From contig OX336343.1 in the NCBI GenBank assembly GCA_946902875.1, forward strand, positions 7,553,754 through 7,617,753: a stretch of 64,000 bases of DNA, written 5' to 3'. The position numbers and the translations under genes were made by a program. The DNA comes from Nematopogon swammerdamellus (taxonomy: Eukaryota > Arthropoda > Insecta > Lepidoptera > Adelidae). This document shows positions 60,901 to 64,000 of the stretch, one piece after another (position 1 is the stretch's first letter; each line of letters begins with the position of its first letter). The notes under the pieces were generated by a model. The model made no database searches and was not told the DNA's origin. It saw only the letters and a program-made list of their open reading frames with translations.

Positions 60901-61166
60901 ACTTTAAGGACGTATCGCGCGGGTTCCGCACGGGCACCGTCAGCGCGGAGGAGTTCTACGAGCGGTGCAGGCGGGCGCTCGGCTCGCGGCTCCCGGATCT
61001 GTTCCCGGAGCTGGTGGCGCTGCTGCCGGACATCGGCAAGCAGCAGGCGCTGGTGGTGGGCCGCGAGGCCGGCCTCGAGATGTGCGCCGCGTGCGGCCAG
61101 CTGCTGACGCTGACCGACACGCCCGCGCACCGCACCGCGCACTGGCCCGCGCTCGCCCCGCGCTAG
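35965..61166 (+). CDS. ZNF598: ZNF598 / Hel2-type ribosome-collision E3 ubiquitin ligase, 10 coding exons
   Basis: Cytosolic RING E3 ligase that senses collided ribosomes and ubiquitylates small-subunit proteins (eS10, uS10) to start ribosome-associated quality control. Exons: 35965-36132, 43543-43689, 45849-45953, 47062-47147, 48263-48501, 49504-49618, 53927-54111, 54815-54931, 59176-59393, 60162-61166. Phases agree throughout, giving 794 residues plus TAG; human ZNF598 is about 900. RING Cys/His ligands are C11, C14, C26, H28, C31, C34, C47, C50. Zinc fingers follow (about 100-140, 165-225), with HRGHPLCQFCEERYMD and HFLCEEGEC as in the family. The middle is low complexity with six FP-x-L motifs (FPRL, FPTL, FPSL, FPAL, FPQL, FPAL). 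The conserved C-terminal block (IPPPDFERRNVQLVRR ... LLPDIGKQQAL) and a last CAAC...H-x3-H finger complete it. Introns carry extensive insertions, but no coding break was seen. Confidence 0.94.
36433..37270. mobile_element. insertion of unknown class with 11-bp target duplication
   Basis: TGGTACCAACC occurs at 36422-36432 and 37271-37281. The 838-bp insert carries an internal foldback (36676-36819) and no clear ORF. An 11-bp duplication fits retroposition or an unclassified transposon. There is no obvious A tail at either end. Confidence 0.6.
36676..36819. repeat. imperfect foldback, arms about 50 bp
   Basis: TCTCACTTGCCTAC and GATAAGAGTGAGCG on the left face CGCTCACTCTTATGATC and GTAGGCAAGTGGGAACGAGA on the right. 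Outer bases (ACGTTACTGTCGCGTTC / GAACGCGATAGCTACGT) also pair with some mismatches. Confidence 0.65.
37555..37827. other. no feature assigned
   Basis: AT-rich intron sequence with several ATCGATA-like words (GATATTTATCGAGC). A weak 88-codon plus-strand frame has no recognisable domain. Confidence 0.35.
37828..38079 (-). pseudogene. MADF-like N-terminal fragment on the minus strand
   Basis: Minus strand open frame of 83 codons; a second Met at 38055 is the likelier start (MEEDALNESAPATN). The next part, KYLKEFIITLETLPEVWDSS and NKLKRTNVYQQL, fits the start of a MADF domain (hydrophobic helix, then P-x-x-W-D and N-K-x-K-R). The rest of the domain is missing: the frame ends in a lysine/threonine-rich stretch and a stop next to a small hairpin (AATTAGACTT / AAGTCTAATT). 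A pyrimidine-rich acceptor (TTTTTCTTGTCAG) precedes it. It may be a remnant of a Harbinger-type MADF accessory gene or of a host MADF gene. Confidence 0.35.
38874..39897 (-). pseudogene. Jockey-like reverse transcriptase, C-terminal half
   Basis: Minus strand frame from the interruption point to a stop at 38874. It holds the STIEQVHRV and AFDRVWHKALL blocks, then GVPQGSVLGP, the FADDTAVLAS active-site box and the thumb region with RPVWTYGIQLWGSAS. It is separated from its N-terminal half (41626-42622) by the inner LINE, so no intact protein can be made. Confidence 0.8.
39898..41625 (-). mobile_element. inner 5'-truncated LINE with poly(A) tail
   Basis: Inserted into the Jockey-like element in the same orientation. 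Its A tail reads as 37 T at 39898-39934. Its 5' break is at about 41625, directly against the host motif. A target duplication could only be a few A-rich bases hidden in the tail. It contains one long RT frame (39991-41583). Confidence 0.85.
39991..41583 (-). CDS. reverse transcriptase of the inner LINE (530 codons, uninterrupted)
   Basis: Minus strand. Motifs in order are SSGPDGVPAIVLKNC, NYRPIAITSLLSKVMER, QYGFRKQRSTGDLL, ALDISKAFDRVWH, AGVPQGSVLSPTLF and the active-site box CYADDSTV. A C-terminal region with RRAIRLIGD and SLFYRYYYGRCSDEL ends [13 protein letters not shown]. There is no RNase H. The frame has no stop or shift, so the insertion is probably young, but the endonuclease part is gone. 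The clade is near CR1/Kiri-type elements by motif style and is not resolved here. A second fragment of the family is at 18842-18970. Confidence 0.82.
   Translation of the reverse strand: MMANIRFHPRVVHKTLRELDISKSSGPDGVPAIVLKNCALELAPVLTRLFKRSYSSGSMPSCWKRASVQPVPKKGDPANPSNYRPIAITSLLSKVMERIVNSALLTYLEDSKLLDDKQYGFRKQRSTGDLLAYVTHLWAERLDGFGESLAVALDISKAFDRVWHRGLLSKLPAYGVPTKLCTWISSFLSGRSIFVTLDGACSADYSINAGVPQGSVLSPTLFLLFINDMLSLGEIHCYADDSTVHEGFIKDWKGREASAANARRETVARVDQVLEKVSSWGKKNLVNFNVAKTQACAFSTKADPFPLQATFQGSQVPNDGSLGVLGMEVSRDVGFRSFIESKAKLASRKLGVLYRCRRFFTPVQLLTLYKAQVRPVMEYCSHLWEGSPEYLLSALDSIQRRAIRLIGDSVLTKDLQPLKHRRIVGSLSLFYRYYYGRCSDELASLIPPPPVRLRQTRHTLAEHPFVVDRRVLRTARFSKSFLCRTAKVWNGLPGNIFPHSYNPQIFKSRVNSLSPATLVHLQAGLAPPRV
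41626..42622 (-). pseudogene. Jockey-like ORF2, linker and N-terminal RT part
   Basis: Minus strand. It carries the endonuclease-RT linker, DDKKAPGFDLITPKIL, SSYRPISLLPVLSKIFEKVI and the QFGFRHK motif where the inner LINE cuts in. The endonuclease itself is missing because of 5' truncation at 42622. Confidence 0.8.
42881..43225 (+). mobile_element. SINE with composite tRNA/5S head
   Basis: GTAGCTCACTGGTGCGG (A-box-like), then GTTAAGCAATGCTGAGCGCG and GTCAGTACTTGGATGGGTGA, matching the 5S rRNA internal-promoter region, then GTGGTTCGGATTCCAC (B-box). The body ends TGTCAATTTCCATAAAAAAA. Confidence 0.82.
43543..43689 (+). CDS. ZNF598: ZNF598 coding exon 2
   Basis: Residues 57-105: VVFTETVLPYKELRGRVFSE, then CSDDIRDAYERLLEHRCM. 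The final Cys is the first ligand of a zinc finger whose second Cys opens exon 3. Acceptor TTCACCGGCAG, donor ATG|GTATAT, phase 0. Confidence 0.92.
43804..44195 (+). mobile_element. SINE with composite tRNA/5S head, best-preserved copy
   Basis: Starts GTCAGCCTCAATAGCTCAGT. 43854-43897 is nearly identical to 5S rRNA positions around its C-box (GTTAAGCAACGCTGGGTGCG then GTCAGTACTTGGATGGGTGA). GGTTCGGATTCC at 43919-43930 is a tRNA B-box. A tail of 14 A closes the copy. In ZNF598 intron 2, about 115 bp after exon 2. Confidence 0.85.
44289..44546. repeat. long palindrome, 109-bp arms, 40-bp loop
   Basis: Left arm 44289-44397 (TATAAGGTCTTTCATTAGTA ...) pairs with right arm 44438-44546 with few mismatches. 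No TA-type or 8-bp duplication is obvious, so the class is unknown. Confidence 0.85.
44648..44792. repeat. hairpin element, about 55-bp arms, inside a family B fragment
   Basis: CAGCAGCGGGAGCACAAATG at the left pairs with CATTTGTGCTCCCGCTGCTG at the right. The stems continue through CGATAAACATCTATT. It is preceded by a family B fragment (44560-44640) and lies in ZNF598 intron 2. Confidence 0.85.
44870..44999 (+). repeat. dispersed repeat family D
   Basis: Contains GTGAATAGGCACCTGTCAGG, GGCATGGCATTCGCAACCCC and GTCCATGGGCGTCGTTAGAC, nearly the same as 63473-63560. Confidence 0.7.
45183..45932 (+). repeat. ZNF598: six tandem 125-bp units containing ZNF598 exon 3 and its acceptor
   Basis: Unit starts are 45183, 45308, 45433, 45558, 45683 and 45808. 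Each unit is 41 bases of intron end (TTACCAGACACAGTGTATAT ... TGTGCAG) plus the first 84 bases (28 codons) of coding exon 3. Units 2-4 are identical. Unit 1 has one change near the acceptor, unit 5 has two, and unit 6 has a silent AGC-to-AGT change. Only unit 6 runs on into the rest of the exon and its donor. Unit joints share a TTA between AACTTA in the exon and AAGTTA in the intron. Confidence 0.95.
45849..45953 (+). CDS. ZNF598: ZNF598 coding exon 3 (the functional copy)
   Basis: Residues 106-140: VCDKVPPFRSFNQLSDHVRQ, then HERFFCNLCVKHLK. Chosen over five upstream partial copies because only this one has the last seven codons and the donor AAG|GTACAT and joins exon 4 in frame. It completes the C-x2-C...H-x3-H finger started in exon 2. 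Confidence 0.92.
46005..46245 (+). mobile_element. retroposon with (AAC)n tail and 13-bp target duplication
   Basis: ATCACGCTACAGC occurs at 45992-46004 and 46246-46258. The body is nearly identical to 17915-18158, so both insertions are fairly recent. It starts 51 bases after the exon 3 donor of ZNF598. Confidence 0.88.
46778..47005 (+). mobile_element. 5'-truncated family A type-1 retroposon
   Basis: Begins TTACTAGGTGGTAGGGTTTA and ends GTGTCAGTTTCCATAAAAAA, 57 bases before ZNF598 exon 4. Confidence 0.75.
47062..47147 (+). CDS. ZNF598: ZNF598 coding exon 4
   Basis: Residues 141-168 plus two bases: IFTIERKCYTRSDLAQHRRK, then GDIDDTSH. Corresponds to the YERKWYSRKDLARH...DDTSHRGHP region of the human protein. 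Acceptor TTGTTTTAG, donor CCG|GTGAGT. Confidence 0.92.
47148..48262. other. ZNF598 intron 4, no recognised element
   Basis: Contains loose internal repetition at 47820-48160 (ATATACTTTCTC and AGGCCGAGTTCAAGTT-like words) but no mobile element or extra exon could be supported. Confidence 0.4.
48263..48501 (+). CDS. ZNF598: ZNF598 coding exon 5, zinc-finger core
   Basis: Residues 169-248: GHPLCQFCEERYMDTDELYR, HLYCHLCDADGRNQYYPSHR, FRADHFLCEEGEC and VFRTDIDLK. Holds at least two C2H2-type fingers in the most conserved block of the family. Acceptor TTGACAG, donor AAGG|GTCAGT. Confidence 0.95.
48611..48886 (+). mobile_element. decayed SINE with composite head
   Basis: GTCAGCCTCGGTGGCTCAGT, then GGGCGCTGTTGCACTTTAGATGG (degenerate 5S part) and TGGGTGACCGTTCGACATAA. 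The body ends TCATGACAGCTTCCATC. In ZNF598 intron 5. Confidence 0.65.
49238..49457. mobile_element. 220-bp TIR element (MITE of unknown superfamily)
   Basis: AGTCCGGCCGCTGAGAGAAT at the left is the complement of ATTCTCTCAGCGGCCGGACT at the right. The inverted repeat extends for about 36 bases with two mismatches. The target duplication is unclear. It ends 46 bases before ZNF598 exon 6. Confidence 0.8.
49504..49618 (+). CDS. ZNF598: ZNF598 coding exon 6
   Basis: Completes a split Ala codon to give the end of the IDLKAH motif, then LARAASRQARTLELQFNITP; the LQF matches the human HIDLQFSF region. The acceptor is a TG repeat followed by TTTCAG. Donor CTAG|GTATGT, ends phase 2. Confidence 0.9.
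50190..50335. mobile_element. mariner-like MITE copy with eroded left end
   Basis: CTTAGAAAGGGACAATCCGG ... TTTACTGCCGGGCACTGTA. The right end has CACTG followed by TA as in the 766-916 family; the left terminus is lost. Confidence 0.65.
50669..53110. mobile_element. inner non-autonomous hAT element carrying a 100-bp minisatellite
   Basis: CAGTGGCGG begins it and CCGCCACTG ends it. CAATGGTA flanks both sides (50661-50668, 53111-53118). GC-rich internal sequence at 50810-51550 contains a duplicated block (GCGCATAATTTGAAAAAGTA ... CATTGCATGA) at 50997 and 51333, and a thrice-repeated GAAGTACCAGGGT block (51270, 51578, 51716). The minisatellite fills 52024-53050. Confidence 0.88.
52024..53050 (+). 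repeat. 100-bp minisatellite, about ten units without indels
   Basis: GGTACTCAAACTTCAGGTCT recurs every exactly 100 bases from 52031 to 53031. Unit 2 (52121-52220) and unit 5 (52421-52520) share the same three variants (GTGTCGG, TATCTATC, GAACGTTT), while units 3, 4, 6 and 7 are alike. This indicates block duplication of 300 bp. Unit 8 carries private changes (CAAGTCGCGG, GAAAGTTT). Confidence 0.93.
53190..53381 (-). pseudogene. hAT transposase C-terminal (dimerisation) fragment
   Basis: Minus strand, 63 codons. SVASKRLFSTAGLIQTDLRN then RLTQEQLQMLFLKQ is the signature of the hAT dimerisation region. The catalytic part is absent, so this is a remnant in the deleted outer hAT element. The upstream Met is incidental. 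Confidence 0.8.
53927..54111 (+). CDS. ZNF598: ZNF598 coding exon 7, Gly/Ala-rich with an FP-x-L motif
   Basis: Residues 287-348. The frame set by exon 6 gives a Gly-rich start (RPEAGGGGAGGG), then NIDTGSVEQFPRLS. The in-frame TGA at 53922-53924 means the acceptor must be the AAG at 53924-53926, which lacks a pyrimidine tract. Donor CAAG|GTATGT. A competing donor at CCAG|GTACTA (54101) would break the frame. Confidence 0.75.
54567..54601. repeat. 35-bp perfect palindrome with 1-bp centre
   Basis: ATCATTAGAATTAAATT and AATTTAATTCTAATGAT are exact complements around one T. It is AT-rich and lies in ZNF598 intron 7. Confidence 0.85.
54815..54931 (+). CDS. ZNF598: ZNF598 coding exon 8, FP-x-L plus Ala/Pro-rich
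   Basis: Residues 349-387: SAGLAKTKENFPTLDGG, followed by an Ala/Pro-rich tract (APAAPAAAPRGPPAAALL). Acceptor CGGTTGTAG, donor AATG|GTAACA, phase 1 to phase 1. Confidence 0.87.
55078..55132 (+). repeat. (AATGA)n microsatellite
   Basis: About ten imperfect ATGAA units in ZNF598 intron 8, followed by GTTTATTTTC. Confidence 0.85.
56358..57647 (-). mobile_element. 5'-truncated LINE with (GAA)n tail inserted in the minisatellite
   Basis: AGATAGAAAAATATC flanks it (56343-56357, 57648-57662); since this is also minisatellite sequence, the duplication is inferred from the restored spacing. The tail reads as TTC repeats at 56358-56384. It retains only the C-terminal coding part with an RNase H domain. 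Confidence 0.82.
56448..57629 (-). CDS. LINE ORF2 C-terminus: RNase H domain and zinc knuckle
   Basis: Minus strand, 393 codons, open throughout. RNase H active-site residues are in VYTDGSK (Asp), FQAECVAI (Glu), ILSDSASVLQAL (Asp) and the GHSGCLGNDAADELAR block (final His/Asp region). A C-x2-C...H-x4-C knuckle (CRGCMGAEETPSHVLLQC) follows. RNase H is typical of I/R1/LOA-type LINEs, and the exact clade is not determined. The reverse transcriptase is missing because of 5' truncation. Confidence 0.82.
   Translation of the reverse strand: MSRTKLTTAQQKLQSLQRLACVSTTGCMRTTPTAALEVLLGILPLHIFVQQEATAAAFRLKLSGTWGNNPGRHGTSLTDAIKQKPMLTAICDRIPATHIFVKGYNIQLHEEQKNSTREIDVYTDGSKTANGTGAGIFSMDLNIRSAMPLGKYNSIFQAECVAITQAAYSIANKKIKEYGIRILSDSASVLQALTSNTIKSSLILECHQALEVIAKHNRVTLQWIKGHSGCLGNDAADELARRGAGWVVDGPEPIVPLPFNQLRSWIRGHAKDRHQQLWSQINDCKQTRAAVPTINRKLTKGILQLNKGKIRLVVGTLTGHYPLNKHLFIIGKTDSPLCRGCMGAEETPSHVLLQCEGVANERAIILKNPRTLQEACKDVGRLQDFWKELGWME
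58591..59175. other. end of ZNF598 intron 8, no recognised element
   Basis: AT-rich sequence leading to the acceptor AGTTGTTGCAG. No repeat match or ORF of note. Confidence 0.45.
59176..59393 (+). CDS. ZNF598: ZNF598 coding exon 9, poly-Ala and FP-x-L
   Basis: Residues 388-460: KPSVSIQLHSQPSTASSFRL, a run of eight Ala encoded mainly by GCC repeats, then LYEDFPSLSAPDDD. Acceptor GTTGCAG, donor AAG|GTTGCA. Ends phase 0. Confidence 0.88.
59508..59568. repeat. perfect palindrome, 30-bp arms, 1-bp centre
   Basis: Left arm CATTATGACAATGTTTTTCG plus GTTACGCGGT; right arm is its exact complement. ATTGTAAAATCAT occurs just before the hairpin and again at about 59600, possibly a target duplication of a ~90-bp foldback insertion. 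ZNF598 intron 9. Confidence 0.9.
59625..59715 (+). repeat. dispersed repeat family D fragment
   Basis: CTCCTGTCAGGCCTGCATGA, GAATGTCATGGGCATCGTTA and GACACCT, a diverged copy of 63473-63560. Confidence 0.6.
60162..61166 (+). CDS. ZNF598: ZNF598 terminal coding exon
   Basis: Residues 461-794, ending in TAG. It contains FPAL (about 494-497), FPQL (541-544) and FPAL (650-653) motifs within Lys/Ala/Pro-rich sequence. Then comes the conserved C-terminal block with IPPPDFERRNVQLVRRFSDA, EEFYERCRRALG and LVALLPDIGKQQAL, and a last finger CAACGQLL...HRTAH. Acceptor GTGGTTGTAG. Very GC-rich third positions give a long antisense open frame that is not a gene. Confidence 0.93.
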   Translation: MALVSGDQMQAMKTSQAPQPAARPRPRTDLADAFPALSATKAPATPPQWITVSKTKEKTKPTKVAPAPKIPTPAFNPAADFPQLSVTNTKPKSKKAAERPEPVAPKPSEETTKQGKKEKKKQSGARTFGLEESHAVFNGLSSKKTKAPSAWDGKKLGKENRGASEADSNGAPDGHDALSNGHATVSPEDFPALSKRGATSGLTFTNSAGETFSAPLHSYIPPPDFERRNVQLVRRFSDALGPVAIQDFKDVSRGFRTGTVSAEEFYERCRRALGSRLPDLFPELVALLPDIGKQQALVVGREAGLEMCAACGQLLTLTDTPAHRTAHWPALAPR

Positions 61167-62482
61167 CCCGCACCCTGTGCCTCTCCTCACTCCTCGCTAC
61201 CTTGCTCATTTGTTAATCTGAAGAACATGAACATTATTTTTGTATTAAATTTATCATTATGTTACAAATTATAATGACTATTTAATTTTAGTTTTGTAGC
61301 TACGTAGAGCAACGACATTGAATATCTCAATGTATGGTTACCTTACTCTTTATCAGAAATAACCCTCTGAATATGATCTTACAGCTTTTAGCCTAACAGC
61401 TTTTAGCCCTTTCAAATATGAATTACTTATTTGAAATTCCTATTGAGGGATTATTTTTAATTTACAAAATATTTTATTTCAGAAATACACGATCACATGA
61501 TGTGTGAAATGATTAGAAAGAGCATGGTGCTTGTACAGTTCTGAATGTATAATATCTAGTTTGCATACAATTTGTCATTGAATAGACTATAATACATATA
61601 TTCTCATTTGAACTTATTGGAATGTATGCATTATTATCTTCTTTTGTAAAATTATTTATCTAATTGTAAGTTAAATATGGTTTAACTATCTGTTCAAGTT
61701 TTATAACTTCTGTTGCTATTAGTTTACTGACACCATTTTAGTTGTCGCAGATAAATATACTGTACCACAGTATGAGTACCTGTACACTTCACACATTTAT
61801 GTGTTTATTTCGTTTTATGTAAAATAATTTGTCGTGAAATGATATCTAATTTGTGAAAAAAATTGAGCAGTTATACTTTTCTTTTTACATTGGTCACTTG
61901 GTAACGTTTTACCTAAAACCTAAAAAACTCGGAGGGCACTTTTGCTGTTTGTATTAACTATTATTTATTTATTTATATTTAGGCACGTACGGTACAGTGC
62001 AGGAAGTTTTAGCGAAGATTCTATATATTGCAGTCGTTTTTTAGATATTTTGTTTGCTTTATATTGAGCTACATTAATGCTAGCAGTTGACATGGGTCAC
62101 GCTGCTAATAAAATTATGTTTGGTTAGTATATTGTGTCCACAGTAGGTTACCACCAACTTAACATTGCTATATTACATTTATGTAATATAGCAATTTTGC
62201 AGGTCAAATATATGAATAATCGAAATTAGAGATGAAAAGTAATCAGTCATCAAAACAATTCAGACCGAGATTTAGTTAATTTAGTTACATGTGCGTGGCC
62301 AAAGGAAGGGTGACATCTAAACATTGTGTGGTTTTTAAAAGAACATTTTTCTACGCATTATAATCACGATCAAATTCGCTGTGGAACTTGGGACAGAGAT
62401 CCCCAACGTAGACGATTACTTATATTTATTTTTACATATATGACATCTATAAGTTTTTCAATAGTGTAATTCTACAAATAAA
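61167..62482 (+). other. ZNF598: probable ZNF598 3' UTR with poly(A) signals
   Basis: AT-rich sequence after the stop codon. AATAAA occurs at 62107-62112 and 62477-62482, implying a 3' UTR of roughly 0.95 or 1.3 kb. A 15-bp-arm hairpin (ATTGCTATATTACAT) lies between them at 62164-62195. Confidence 0.5.
62164..62195. repeat. short perfect hairpin between the two ZNF598 poly(A) signals
   Basis: ATTGCTATATTACAT and ATGTAATATAGCAAT are exact complements with a 2-base loop. Confidence 0.85.
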
Positions 62483-62500
62483 AAACACGGAATATAGTTA

Positions 62501-62872
62501 GGCTAGTTTCAGAGTGATCCGGGCGGTCCGCGCGGGCAGCCCCGCAAGTATTCCGCATGCGGTTCGCCCACAGTGCATGCCAAGCAATCTTCTTTCAGTT
62601 GTGCGGACCACTCTTTGCGGATCTATTTTGACTATACCATGACGTACGCGCATCTCGCACGATAGTGAAACGTAGACTGAGCACCGAGCGCGATGCGGGC
62701 GGCCCGCGTGCGTTCGTGAACGCGATGCGGGTGGCGTACACACCCGCACAGCCACGCGTCACGGGGTGTAACCTGCGCGGAGATGTCCGAACGACTATGA
62801 AACAATACATATAATTGCCTATGCCTTGACTCCGCACAGGCGGCCCGCGCGTGGCGCTGGGATGACTACTAA
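62501..62872. mobile_element. GC-rich candidate TIR element
   Basis: GGCTAGTTTCAGAGTGATCC, followed by a GCGCGGGC block, roughly mirrors the right end CGGCCCGCGCGTGGCGCTGG ... ACTAAACCAGCC. The similarity is imperfect and no target duplication was found. It resembles GGCTGGTTT-type MITEs by style only. Confidence 0.4.
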
Positions 62873-62989
62873 ACCAGCCGTACGCCTACCCACGGATAGT
62901 AGCCGCTGTTAAAATATTCGGATCATTTGTTATTGGAGCAATTAGTTTGAGTGTACATGAACATTTTATCATTTGAAATTATTTTTAAC

Positions 62990-63400
62990 AGACAGGCCCC
63001 TTTTAAGCTGGAAGTGTGACACCGAGTTTGTGCCGTGAATTCTGGGGCTACGTGGATAAATGGGGTGTCAAAAGACGGAATAAGTGGAATACTTTTTAAG
63101 AAAAGTCCAAAAAACATGAAAAAAACGACCATTTTTCGGTCATTTTAGAGGCTACAAAGGGTTGGGCGTGCGGGATGTTGCCCTAGGATTCTCGGGGCGC
63201 GGGTATGCTCATTCGATGGCCGGGATGGTCCTCTCGGACTGTTTTTGGAATTGAAAGTCTAAGTTGAAAAACAAAAAAGTTATGGACATTTTTATCAAGT
63301 GAATTTTCGAAAAAAATATGTTTCTCGTACTTGCTCGGGACGCTTGAAATGGATGTTGGAGGGATGTGCGGCAAGTGTTTGCTCTATTTTTACCCAACTA
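62990..63400. repeat. dispersed repeat related to 1990-2360
   Basis: Shares TGGGGTGTCAAAAGACG with the first repeat (TGGGGTATCAAAAGACG there), together with GAAAAAG/CAAAAAAC-rich stretches. The small open frames here are not credible genes. Confidence 0.4.
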
Positions 63401-63472
63401 CGGCGAAGCCAAAAAAGGTAGGCTTATGAGTTTTTAAGAATGACATTTACAGTCTCGGGTCCTTCAAGAGGG

Positions 63473-63600
63473 GTGTGAATAGGCACCTGTCAGGCCGGCA
63501 TGGCATTCGCAACCCCCGTATACCACCGAATGTCCATGGGCGTCGTTAGACACCTCATGGGTGGCTCGGCGCCACATGTCGAGCGTTCTATAAAAAAAAA
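63473..63600 (+). repeat. dispersed repeat family D, best copy
   Basis: GGTGTGAATAGGCACCTGTC, AGGCCGGCATGGCATTCGCA, TGTCCATGGGCGTCGTTAGA, then CGTTCTATAAAAAAAA. The A-run end suggests a retroposed element of which only the 3' part is seen. Confidence 0.65.
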
Positions 63601-64000
63601 TTTTTTTTTGCTTTGGCTGCTAGAAACGTTACACGAAAATCAATTACTGCCAAAGAAGATGTTTTCCATTGTGCAGTAAGAACGGATGTTTATGCATTGC
63701 ATGAGAATTGCTTGTATTATGTATTATGTATGACTTGGTCATGTGTGTGTTGGGGGGACCAGCTTCTACACAATACATATAATGTAAAGCAACTTCCATG
63801 TTTATTTTTATTCAAAATAAACATCGAGTTCGAATTGGACAAAAATATTTTATATTAAGAGCAGTGTAGCGCAATTTAGGCGCAAATGTTTTTGATAATT
63901 GAGTCTTGAAAATATTGTAAATATACATACCTACTTATTTCGGAGGTTTTAATAGAGGCTTCAACATCGGTATCGGGTACAAATTCGATTTGGCTTGCTC
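63601..64000. other. no feature recognised
   Basis: AT-rich sequence. An 81-codon plus-strand frame at 63613-63858 has no recognisable domain and is not called. Confidence 0.4.

Noticed and set aside
60168..61190. 340-codon open frame on the minus strand opposite the last ZNF598 exon
   Set aside because: It mirrors a very GC-rich coding exon and reads as Arg/Gly/Leu-rich low complexity with no domain. The plus-strand frame aligns to ZNF598 along its length.

Overview
The window is nuclear DNA of an insect, most likely a moth or butterfly. The evidence is two animal genes split by GT-AG introns, and introns and flanks packed with short retroposons, non-LTR retrotransposons and small inverted-repeat DNA transposons of lepidopteran style. 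There are no bacterial-style operons. The species cannot be named from the sequence alone.

Two host genes lie head-to-tail on the + strand. (1) 9955-25051: thirteen exons of a lysosomal ClC-7-type chloride/proton exchanger (CLCN7; ClC-b in flies). It runs from just before the first membrane helix to the stop codon, 715 visible residues; the exon or exons for the first ~90 residues were not found and probably lie upstream. (2) 35965-61166: ten exons of the ribosome-collision E3 ubiquitin ligase ZNF598 (Hel2 in yeast), apparently the complete coding sequence of 794 residues. Both models were joined exon by exon, and the reading phases agree at every junction. The two genes are not known to work together: one acts in lysosomal ion balance, the other in ribosome-associated quality control.

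Region by region. 1-9950: mobile-element debris, including a nest at 2445-4023 and a nearly full-length CR1-like LINE at 4600-8250 (minus). 9955-25051: ClC-7, with several splice sites directly against retroposon copies. 25052-35640: ClC-7 3' UTR, palindromes, hAT, piggyBac-like and mariner-like elements, an RTE-like LINE tail, and a possible small minus-strand gene end at 30027-30237. 35640-61166: ZNF598. Its introns hold a LINE inside a LINE (38725-42622), a six-copy 125-bp tandem array that repeats most of coding exon 3 (45183-45932), an hAT inside an hAT carrying a 100-bp minisatellite (50432-53621), and an inverted-repeat element carrying an ~81-bp minisatellite invaded by an RNase H-bearing LINE (55778-58519). 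61167-64000: ZNF598 3' UTR and repeats.

No wholly new biological system was found. The observations most worth a second look are the exon-derived tandem array in ZNF598, short retroposons whose head combines tRNA promoter boxes with a 5S rRNA fragment, retroposons abutting ClC-7 splice sites, and a 35-codon membrane-peptide ORF behind a possible terminal exon on the minus strand.
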